Positions 16,698 through 26,651 of a stretch of 46,607 bases of DNA are shown here, one piece after another. Each line of letters opens with the position of its first letter. Position 1 is the stretch's first letter. Source of the DNA: Bradyrhizobium campsiandrae (GTDB lineage: Bacteria; Pseudomonadota; Alphaproteobacteria; Rhizobiales; Xanthobacteraceae); assembly GCF_014529705.1 (NCBI RefSeq), contig NZ_JAANIH010000068.1, positions 1 through 46,607 on the forward strand. Reading direction: 5' to 3'. The translations under genes and the position numbers were made by a program. The notes under the pieces were generated by a model. The model had not been told where the DNA came from, searched no databases, and saw nothing but the letters and a program-made list of their open reading frames with translations.

Positions 16698-18689
16698 CTA
16701 TCTTGGTGTAATGCGGTAGAGCGTGACACCCAATCCCAGCGGCTTGTCCAAGGGAGTCTCCAGGCGCAGCTCGCCGATGTCCACATACCCCGTATAGTCT
16801 TCGATCTTTTGCAGGCTGGGGTCCGGCGGAGTCGGATCGGATGCATGCTGGAGATAATATGCGAGGTTGCTCCTGGTCGCGTCGATTTGATAGCGTTCGA
16901 CCCTCACCGATCCATAATAGTTGTTGTTCTGGAATATGTTGGATATCAGAATGGAGACATTCTCCGGTGTGTCGGTCCGGGTGTTGGCGTCGTTGTTGAA
17001 CACCAGATGCGGGTCGAAATTGTAGACCATGGCACTGGTCGAGTTCTGGTCACTGGTGACGAACGCGCCAAGATGCGACCCCGAGCTGCCCGGCGTGACG
17101 GCAACCTGATTGCGCAGGCCCGTCATCAGGTTGTACATCCTGAACACGTTCATCGGCGGCTTTGGCAGGAAGTTGTAAGATTCCGCCGCGCCGTGGGTAT
17201 GCAGCAGACTGGCCCCGTTCGTGATAGAGGAAGCGGCCGGTCCGCCATAGACGAGCCGGTCTTCGATGGTCAGGAACGATCCCATCGTCACGCCCTGGGC
17301 TAGCGCCTCCGGCAGGAACGCCGCAACCCAGGCCGCCGACTTGTGCGACGTATTGACGTCGCCGGTCGTGCAGCTGGAGGCCCCCCATTCCGAAAGGAAC
17401 AGCGGCACTTCGCCCATTCCGGGATTGGCTGTCCTGAGCGCGCCAAGCTTGGTCCTGTAGGCACCGGTCATCTGCCGGAACAGGTTGAACGGCTCAGTGA
17501 CGTCGGCATCGCAAGCGTGATCGGCCGTAGTTGTACGAAGCGCCTCAACCGAACCATAATAATGAAATGAAAAGCGATTGAGAGGCGCATTGAACTTGCC
17601 GCCGTAGGGCGCCGCGTAGGGATTGAAGGTCTGCTCGAGGAATTGCTCCTCCAGCGAAGCCCCCGTCCCCTGTGGCCGCACGATCAAATTCCAGCCCGCT
17701 AAGGCAGGGCCAGCCATCTCGATGGTCTTGCCGCTGTAGAGGCTGTTCTGCGCGAACTCGGCGTTCATCGAGGTGACCGCCTCGGCGAAAATCTTCTGCA
17801 CCGGAAGCAGACCACGGCCCAGACGGCGCACGTCGCCATTGTAGGGAAAGCCCAATTGCCGATTGTCTTCGTCGGCAATCGCGTACGCCTGCGAAAATCC
17901 ACCGATGTCATAGCCATTCGGGTCGATCCACCACAGCCAGCGGCCCCACGGACCTAGGGGCGCGAGGGTGCAAACGGGCGCGGCTTGGTTCGAACGGTTG
18001 CATGTCGGATAATCGGCAGCAATGTCCATTTCGTTGCTGACCTCGAAAATCGCCGTTTGCGCGCCGGCGGTGAACGCCTTGGTGGCGATGTACCGTACGA
18101 GCGCCTTGGCGTAATCCTTGTAGTGATCGATGATCTTCTGGCCGTTCGGGTCGCTCGGATTCAGCCGCCGATCACCCCACGTCTCGGCCGGACCGTACTG
18201 CACGAAGCTTGTCGGCATGTGCGAGGCGACTGCCATGTGAGGAGAAAGATTGGCCTTGATCAGCCATTCGATCTGCCAAGCCAGCGGGAAGCAATCGCCT
18301 GCGGTAAAAGTGCCACCGGAATTGGTGCCGAAATGTCCCTGAACGTCGATATCGCAATATTCGTCGACGAGCAGCAGGCGGGCCCGCTTGACCCCGATAC
18401 CCGACAGCATCGGCAGCATCTGATCGGCCAGCGTATCGGGGCCACCGCTCACAGCCCCCGGGGCGTTGCCGTCCTGGAAGATATTCTTCAACGTCGGCAG
18501 AACATCCCCGCCATTTTGTGGAAATGTCGATGTCGCATCGATCGAAATCGTCGCGTCCGCGGCTGCCGGCACTGTGCTGGCGCCCAGCGCGACGATCATC
18601 AACAACGCGAGCAGCCGTGTTCGACGCCATGTCCCGCTTGCTTCGCCTTGATCGACAGAGGAATTCAGATAGCGCATGTCATTCACCAT
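16698..18689 (-). CDS. Secreted clan GH-A glycoside hydrolase-like protein
   Basis: A 663-residue exported protein. A signal peptide (LLALLMIVALGASTVPAAA, cleaved near residue 45) is followed by what reads as a TIM-barrel hydrolase: the acid/base candidate is E220 in IFEVSNEMDI after a strand, H376 in FSFHYYGS, and the nucleophile candidate is E434 in PLFLSEWGASS. This N-E plus late E-W-G arrangement is typical of clan GH-A enzymes such as GH39 or GH30. The last 130 residues look like a beta-sandwich as in GH39 proteins. No carbohydrate-binding module is recognised. Cysteines (about C112, C133, C230, C240, C393, C440) may form disulfides. ATG 18689 follows AGAGAAG; M5 is an alternative. The region upstream (18720-18765) is unusually AT-rich for this window. 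Confidence 0.7.
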   Translation of the reverse strand: MVNDMRYLNSSVDQGEASGTWRRTRLLALLMIVALGASTVPAAADATISIDATSTFPQNGGDVLPTLKNIFQDGNAPGAVSGGPDTLADQMLPMLSGIGVKRARLLLVDEYCDIDVQGHFGTNSGGTFTAGDCFPLAWQIEWLIKANLSPHMAVASHMPTSFVQYGPAETWGDRRLNPSDPNGQKIIDHYKDYAKALVRYIATKAFTAGAQTAIFEVSNEMDIAADYPTCNRSNQAAPVCTLAPLGPWGRWLWWIDPNGYDIGGFSQAYAIADEDNRQLGFPYNGDVRRLGRGLLPVQKIFAEAVTSMNAEFAQNSLYSGKTIEMAGPALAGWNLIVRPQGTGASLEEQFLEQTFNPYAAPYGGKFNAPLNRFSFHYYGSVEALRTTTADHACDADVTEPFNLFRQMTGAYRTKLGALRTANPGMGEVPLFLSEWGASSCTTGDVNTSHKSAAWVAAFLPEALAQGVTMGSFLTIEDRLVYGGPAASSITNGASLLHTHGAAESYNFLPKPPMNVFRMYNLMTGLRNQVAVTPGSSGSHLGAFVTSDQNSTSAMVYNFDPHLVFNNDANTRTDTPENVSILISNIFQNNNYYGSVRVERYQIDATRSNLAYYLQHASDPTPPDPSLQKIEDYTGYVDIGELRLETPLDKPLGLGVTLYRITPR

Positions 18690-18953
18690 CGCTTCTCTGC
18701 GGGACGTCCAGAGATTGCAATGTTAACTGATAATACCATTATGTTATGATTATGTGATGCATAGTCTCGACACCGATGCAGCTATCAGACATGCTACGCC
18801 CCGAAGCCGCGGCGATCGCTTGGCCGCAGGAGAGCATTGAGACCTGCTTCGTTTATTCTCCGCCTGGAGCGGGCGGCGATGCGGGCGATCCCGACCTGAT
18901 CCAGCCGCAGTCTAAACGCGCATCGATTTCGGTGGCTTGCTCGACGAGGGCGC

Positions 18954-19631
18954 CTATTGCTGCAGCGGCACCAGCGCATAGCCGACGCCCCTGACGGTCG
19001 CGATCGGTGCGGCCGTTCCGTCGTGCTGCATCTTGCGGCGCAGCCGCACGATCAGATTGTCGACCGTGTGCTCGCTGATCTCGCGGGGATCGCGATTGGA
19101 GATCACATCGAGCAGAAAGTCGCGGCTCAGAGGCTGTGTCATGTGGGACGCCAGCGCGACCAGGATGTTGAACTCCCCGGAGGTCAATTTGACCATGCTG
19201 CCGTCGGGCCGAAACAGCTCGCGACGGACCGGATCGAGAATCCAGCCATCGAAGGTGATGATGGACTCCTTGGTCCGCCGCATTACGCTGCGGATGCGAG
19301 CGAGCAGCGTGCGCAGGTTGATCGGCTTGGAGACGTAGTCGTCGCCCCCCGCCTCGAGCCCCGACAGCACGTCGTCATCGGAGTCGCGGCTGGTGACGAA
19401 GATCAGACCGCACTGCTCGCCGAGCCGCAATTCGCGCGCCAGCGCGATGCCGTCGGCATCGGGCAGGTTGACGTCGAGCAGAACGATGTCCGGTCTGAGG
19501 GCGGCCAGCCCGGCACGCAGTTCGCCCCCGGTCGCCATGCCGTGCACGACCATGCCCTCCTCCTGGAGGAACGACGTCAGCATCAGCCGGATCTCCGGCG
19601 CATCTTCAACCACGAGTACGATCGTCGACAT
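18954..19631 (-). CDS. OmpR-family response regulator
   Basis: A 225-residue two-component regulator. The receiver domain has the acidic pair E9/D10, phosphoacceptor D53 (LLDVNLPD), T80 and K102; the C-terminal winged helix (about 128-222) has the OmpR/PhoB form, with RDFLLDVISNRDPREISEHTVDNLIVRLRRK split across the recognition helix and RGVGYAL wing. TorR- or TctD-like by style. It lies 75 bases downstream of the hybrid kinase gene in the same direction and is very likely its partner, receiving phosphate through the kinase HPt domain. Targets may include the adjacent hydrolase or autotransporter genes; inferred from position only. Confidence 0.93.
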   Translation of the reverse strand: MSTIVLVVEDAPEIRLMLTSFLQEEGMVVHGMATGGELRAGLAALRPDIVLLDVNLPDADGIALARELRLGEQCGLIFVTSRDSDDDVLSGLEAGGDDYVSKPINLRTLLARIRSVMRRTKESIITFDGWILDPVRRELFRPDGSMVKLTSGEFNILVALASHMTQPLSRDFLLDVISNRDPREISEHTVDNLIVRLRRKMQHDGTAAPIATVRGVGYALVPLQQ

Positions 19632-19706
19632 CGGCCCCTTCGAACACGCTGTTGATGGCTGCGGGCACTAAAGCGCGATGAGATCAAGATGGATCGTCAT
19701 CGCGCT

Positions 19707-22295
<2,589 letters not shown>

Positions 22296-22512
22296 ACCGG
22301 CCAATTCCTCTCGCCTGCCAACCACGCACATCATTTGCAGGAGCGGTTCGCCTTCGTCCAGAGCCAATTCCGGCTGACACCTCGCGGCGCGCCTGCAATC
22401 AACCGCCGTTGATGGTGGTTTCCGTCCCTTTCGCCTACCAGCCCCTTTCAGTTGATCCCAGACACGTCCGGCGTCGCATCACGCGCGGCCCCCGCGTCAC
22501 GACCAGTTGAGT

Positions 22513-24324
22513 ATGGCTTTCCTTCATCACGACATGCGCACACGTCTCGCGAACTTCAATCGGGTCACCCTGGCCGTATTCCGCGTCCTCGTGCTGCTTG
22601 CACTGGCCCAGACGGCCGGTATCGGATCGGCGCTCGCGGCAACCACCTGTGCTGACATCAACGGCGGCGCCTTCAACGTGGGCGGAGCTGACAACCAGTC
22701 CAGCACGTTGTCGCTGACCGCCGGCGACGTCATCACATTGAATTACACCTTCATCGTCGACACCACGTTCTTCTATGGCATCGAGCTCGGTGTCGGCGGC
22801 CACTATGCCGATGGCTCCAGCAGGGTGTCGGGCACGCTGCGGATCACCGTAGCGACGACGGGCACGCAGACCTTGAACTGGCACTCCCTCAGCGAAGGCA
22901 TGCCGTCGCAGATCGACGTCACCGTGGTCTGCACGGCCGCGGTCATTCCCGGCCCCGTGGTCACCAGCGCCAATCCGGCGTCGGGCCCGGTCGCCGGACA
23001 GCAGACGACGATCGTCACCGGCCAGAACCTCACTGGCGCGACCTCGGTCAAGTTCGGCGGCGTGAACGTGCTCGGTTTCACCGTGTTGAGCGCGACGCAG
23101 ATCTCGGTCATCACGCCACCGCATGCGGCGGGCGCGGTCGACGTGACGGTGACGACGCCACTCGGCACGGGCACCGGCACGGCGATCTATCGCTACGCGG
23201 CCATGCCGGATCCGACCACGGATCCGACCGTCAAGGCCATGGTCGACTTCCAGGTCCACACCGTGCAGGTGATGGGTCAGCAACAGATCGACAACGTGCA
23301 GGACCGGCTGACCGAGCTGCACAATGATGACGTGCCCCTGGTCAGCAACAGGGCCGCTTTCGCGCAGATACCGGCGCCGCAGAGACATTATGGCCTGCCA
23401 GCGGACGCCAGCGCGAATGCGGGCGCCTCATCCGATGCAGCGCTGCCCGCGGCAAAACCGAGAGATGCACAGGCGGCGCCGGAGGCGTTCGGATCCGATT
23501 CATCGCTCCGCTATTGGACCGCAGGCTCGCTGCAATTCGGCCGGGACACGACTTATGCCGACGCCAAGTACAACGTGTCGTCGACCGGCATGACCGCCGG
23601 CGTCGATACCCACCTGACCCGAAACCTGAAGGCTGGGGTCGCCATCGGGTTCGGCATCGATCATGCGACGATCGGCAGCAACGGCTCGCGCATCGATGCC
23701 AGTGTCTGGTCGACGCAGGCCTATGCCAGCTATCGCGTGGCGCCGCTCTGGTTCATCGACGGCGTCGTCGGCTATGCAGGCGGCCGGCTCGCAAACTATC
23801 GTTATGACGGCACGGCGCTGGCGTTCGGCTCCGGCGAGCGAGGGGCCGGCGACCTCTTCGGCTCGCTGGCGGTAAACCACGAGATCAAGCTCGACCGCTG
23901 GAAGATCACGCCCTATGCGCGGTTCGACCTGCAATGGATCCGGCTCGACGGCTACGCCGAGACCGGCGCGGGCATCTACAACCTGACCTTCAATCAGGCC
24001 TCGGCTGTCGATCTCGCGAGCATGCTCGGAACGAAGTTCAGCCATTCAACGGACACCGCGGCCGGCACACTCAAGTCGAGCGTCGAGCTCGCCTATCGCC
24101 ACAGCTTCAACGGCGGCTATACGCAGTTCGTCGCCTACAGTCTCGACCCCGCGACGCCCTACAGCCTATTCGGCCTGGCAGAGAAGCGCGATCAGGCCCT
24201 GATCGGTCTTGGCCTGGAACTGCAGGTGAACAAGTCGCTCAGCCTCAGCGCGCGGTTTGACGAGTTGATCGCAAACCAGGCGAGGAGCGAGCGCGGGCGG
24301 GCACAAGTCAAATTCGGATTCTGA
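22513..24324 (+). CDS. Autotransporter with IPT/TIG domain
   Basis: A 603-residue outer-membrane protein. After a signal peptide (about 20-45, ending GSALA-AT) comes a short beta-rich region, an IPT/TIG immunoglobulin-like domain (about 155-240, GPVVTSANPASGPVAGQQTTIVTGQ split across its first strands), a low-complexity Ala-rich linker and a C-terminal autotransporter beta-barrel (about 335-603) ending in the aromatic signal QVKFGF. The barrel has alternating aromatic strands (WFIDGVVGYAGG, ITPYARFDLQWI). The TIG domain probably forms a small surface-exposed or linker unit; there is no long passenger repeat. TTG 22507 is an alternative start. It is divergent from the hybrid kinase. Confidence 0.85.
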   Translation: MAFLHHDMRTRLANFNRVTLAVFRVLVLLALAQTAGIGSALAATTCADINGGAFNVGGADNQSSTLSLTAGDVITLNYTFIVDTTFFYGIELGVGGHYADGSSRVSGTLRITVATTGTQTLNWHSLSEGMPSQIDVTVVCTAAVIPGPVVTSANPASGPVAGQQTTIVTGQNLTGATSVKFGGVNVLGFTVLSATQISVITPPHAAGAVDVTVTTPLGTGTGTAIYRYAAMPDPTTDPTVKAMVDFQVHTVQVMGQQQIDNVQDRLTELHNDDVPLVSNRAAFAQIPAPQRHYGLPADASANAGASSDAALPAAKPRDAQAAPEAFGSDSSLRYWTAGSLQFGRDTTYADAKYNVSSTGMTAGVDTHLTRNLKAGVAIGFGIDHATIGSNGSRIDASVWSTQAYASYRVAPLWFIDGVVGYAGGRLANYRYDGTALAFGSGERGAGDLFGSLAVNHEIKLDRWKITPYARFDLQWIRLDGYAETGAGIYNLTFNQASAVDLASMLGTKFSHSTDTAAGTLKSSVELAYRHSFNGGYTQFVAYSLDPATPYSLFGLAEKRDQALIGLGLELQVNKSLSLSARFDELIANQARSERGRAQVKFGF

Positions 24325-24399
24325 GGCGGCACCAGCATTGCTCGACATCAGTCGCAGTAACACCTTCACAAGGCTTCAACACGGATTCCGGAGACCAAG

Positions 24400-24591
24400 A
24401 TGATCGCTGCAGGCAAGCCGGCCCGCACAAGATTGACCGCTCGGCCCAAAGCCCGGGACGAAACAGGTTGGCTCCTGGCCGTAGCCGCCGCGTTTCTGAT
24501 CGTTCACATCGTCGGCTTGACGATCACAGCGCGCGCCTTCGCGGGCCAGACAACGACCGGACAATCTGCGATATCGGAATTGTGCGATTAG
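24400..24591 (+). CDS. Small hypothetical membrane protein
   Basis: A 63-residue frame with a GGAGA ribosome-binding site at 24390-24394 and an ATG at 24400. It has a basic N terminus (KPARTRLTARPKARD) and one hydrophobic segment (WLLAVAAAFLIVHIVGLTITA, 24-44), then a short polar tail. I do not recognise it. It follows the autotransporter by 75 bases in the same direction and is convergent with rlmE. The good start site and membrane helix support a real gene, but it is short. Confidence 0.5.
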   Translation: MIAAGKPARTRLTARPKARDETGWLLAVAAAFLIVHIVGLTITARAFAGQTTTGQSAISELCD

Positions 24592-24664
24592 CGTTGCCGA
24601 TACCGACATCTCGGCCGGATGATCTCAAGCGCCTTGCGCCGGAGCGCCGGACGAGCCAAGGCGG

Positions 24665-25354
24665 CTACGTCTCGCCTTTTGTCCCGCGAAATCCCGTTGC
24701 CAGCACGTAGCGCTCGGACGAATCCTGCCGGCTCGCGGCCGGCTTCACATGCCGCACCGTTGCAAAATCGCGCTTGAGCTGGGCGAGCAGATCGGCGTCG
24801 GCGCCGCTCTGGAATGTCTTCGCCAGGAACGTGCCGCCAGGTTTCAGCACGTCACAGGCAAAGGCCGCGGCCGTCTCGACCAGGCCGACGATGCGGAGCT
24901 GGTCGGTCTTGCGATGGCCCGTGGTGTTGGCGGCCATGTCGGACATCACGACATCGGCCTTGCCTCCGAGCATCGCGGTGAGCTTGTCCGGCGCGTCATT
25001 GTCCATGAAGTCGAGCTGGGCGAAATCGACGCCGGGAATCTCGGGCATTTCCAACAGATCGATCGCGACGACCTTGCCCTTGCCTTCCGTGGAGCCGACG
25101 CGCTTGGCGGCGATCTGGCTCCAGCCGCCGGGTGCGGCGCCGAGATCGACCACGGCCATGCCGGGCTTCAAGAGCCGAAATTTGTCGTCGATCTCCAGGA
25201 GCTTGAACGCCGCACGCGAGCGATAGCCCGCGGCCTTGGCCTTGGCGACATAGGGATCGTTGAGCTGCCGCTCCAGCCATAGCTTCGACGACAATTTGCG
25301 CTTGCCGCCGGTCTTGACCTGGACGTGCAAGCGGCCGGTGGTGTCCTTGGCCAT
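24665..25354 (-). CDS. rlmE: 23S rRNA (uridine-2552-2'-O)-methyltransferase
   Basis: A 229-residue FtsJ/RrmJ enzyme that methylates U2552 of 23S rRNA in the ribosomal A loop, using SAM. The basic N terminus (LQVKTGGKRK-like region), SRAAFKLLEIDDKF with the first catalytic Lys, SAM motif DLGAAPGGWSQIA, the catalytic Asp in VMSDMAANTTGHR and Lys in GGTFLAKTFQ are all seen, so the K-D-K-E tetrad looks complete. It begins 1 base after the stop of the ppx/gppA gene and is translationally coupled to it. Confidence 0.95.
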   Translation of the reverse strand: MAKDTTGRLHVQVKTGGKRKLSSKLWLERQLNDPYVAKAKAAGYRSRAAFKLLEIDDKFRLLKPGMAVVDLGAAPGGWSQIAAKRVGSTEGKGKVVAIDLLEMPEIPGVDFAQLDFMDNDAPDKLTAMLGGKADVVMSDMAANTTGHRKTDQLRIVGLVETAAAFACDVLKPGGTFLAKTFQSGADADLLAQLKRDFATVRHVKPAASRQDSSERYVLATGFRGTKGET

Positions 25355-25355
25355 C

Positions 25356-26441
25356 TCACCAGCTCCTGATCGCGCCGTCCTCGCGCATCATCTCGACCAG
25401 CATGCCTTCGCGCAGGCCCCGGTCGGCGACCCGTAGGCGCGGCAGCGGAAACGCGCGGCGGATGGCATCGAGGATGGCGCAGCCGGCCAGCACGAGATCG
25501 GCGCGCTCGACGCTGATGCAGCTGTTGTTGGCCCGCTCCTCGTAGCTCATGCCGAGCAGCTTGTTGATGGTCGCGGTGACGTCGGCATCGTTCATCCAGA
25601 TGCTGTCGATGCGGCGGCGATCGTAGCGGGCGAGATTGAGATGGATGCCGGCGAGCGTGGTCACCGTGCCCGACGTGCCGAGCAGATGCATGTCGGTGAG
25701 ATCGCACCCGTGCTCGGCGGCGAACGGGGCAACGTGGCCCGCGACCTCCTGCTCCATCGCGGCATAGATTTCCGGCGTCACGTCCCGGCCGCCGAACTGC
25801 TCGGCAAGCGTGACCACGCCGTGCGGGATCGACATCCAGGCCTTGATCCGCGGTTCCGGATTGACGGGATCGCGCTCGATCCGCACCAACTCGGTCGAGC
25901 CGCCGCCGATGTCGAACAGGATGGCGCCGCGACCCTTCGGATCAACCAGGGGCGAGCAGCCGAGCATGGCGAGCGAGGCTTCGGTCTCGCGGTCGATCAC
26001 CTCGAGCTCGATGCCGGTCTCGGCCGCCACGCGGCTGCGGAAACCTTCCGCATTCGCGGCCGCGCGGCAGGCCTCGGTCGCGATCAGCCGCAGCCGCTTG
26101 GCCTTGCGCAGGTTGATCTTGTCCCGGCAGATGCTGAGCGCGGCGATGGCGCGGTCGATTGCGGCCTCGCTGATGCACCCGGTCGCCGAGACGCCCTCGC
26201 CGAGCCGGATGATGCGCGAGAAGGAATCGACCACACGAAAGCCATCGTGGGTCGGACAGGCGATCAGGAGCCTGCAATTGTTGGTGCCGAGGTCGAGCGC
26301 CGCATAGACGCCGGTTCCCGGCGCCTGCACGGGGACGGCAGGCTCGGTGGCCAACGCCACCGCCGCCATCGACCCCTCCAGCTCACCGTGCGGCCCATGT
26401 TGGCTTACATGGCCGTCGCGGAGCCGCGTGTGGTCATTCAT
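25356..26441 (-). CDS. Ppx/GppA family phosphatase
   Basis: A 361-residue exopolyphosphatase or guanosine-pentaphosphate phosphatase family member with the ASKHA (actin-like ATPase) fold. Motifs: ALDLGTNNCRLLI (phosphate 1, D50), VIDRETEASL with the catalytic Glu region, FDIGGGSTEL (phosphate 2) and GTSGTVTTLAG. Length is that of short alphaproteobacterial forms without the C-terminal HD domain of E. coli enzymes. The frame continues upstream to 27629 antisense to the molybdenum gene, but ATG 26441 (GGAAAG upstream) is the credible start. Coupled with rlmE; polyphosphate versus pppGpp preference is not readable. Confidence 0.92.
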   Translation of the reverse strand: MNDHTRLRDGHVSQHGPHGELEGSMAAVALATEPAVPVQAPGTGVYAALDLGTNNCRLLIACPTHDGFRVVDSFSRIIRLGEGVSATGCISEAAIDRAIAALSICRDKINLRKAKRLRLIATEACRAAANAEGFRSRVAAETGIELEVIDRETEASLAMLGCSPLVDPKGRGAILFDIGGGSTELVRIERDPVNPEPRIKAWMSIPHGVVTLAEQFGGRDVTPEIYAAMEQEVAGHVAPFAAEHGCDLTDMHLLGTSGTVTTLAGIHLNLARYDRRRIDSIWMNDADVTATINKLLGMSYEERANNSCISVERADLVLAGCAILDAIRRAFPLPRLRVADRGLREGMLVEMMREDGAIRSW

Positions 26442-26559
26442 ACAAACTGTCTTTCCGCGGCCGGTCAGGCCGGTCTGGAATGGATTTTTCGCCTGAAACA
26501 TTAGCAGCGCCGCAGTCCTGCGCAACATCGCATCACATAGGACCATGCCCATTCGTGCG

Positions 26560-26588
26560 TTGTCGTGGGTGGGTCGGTGGGCTATTTT
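26560..26588 (+). promoter_or_regulatory. Possible promoter of the molybdenum-subunit gene
   Basis: TTGTCG (26560-26565) and TATTTT (26583-26588) are separated by 17 bases, 63 bases before the start codon at 26652 in the divergent gap to ppx/gppA. Pattern-based. Confidence 0.45.
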
Positions 26589-26651
26589 TGTGGGGTCCGG
26601 TCCTCCAGGCGCCCGCCAAACGCGCAATTGCCGGCTTTTCAGGTCAATTCC

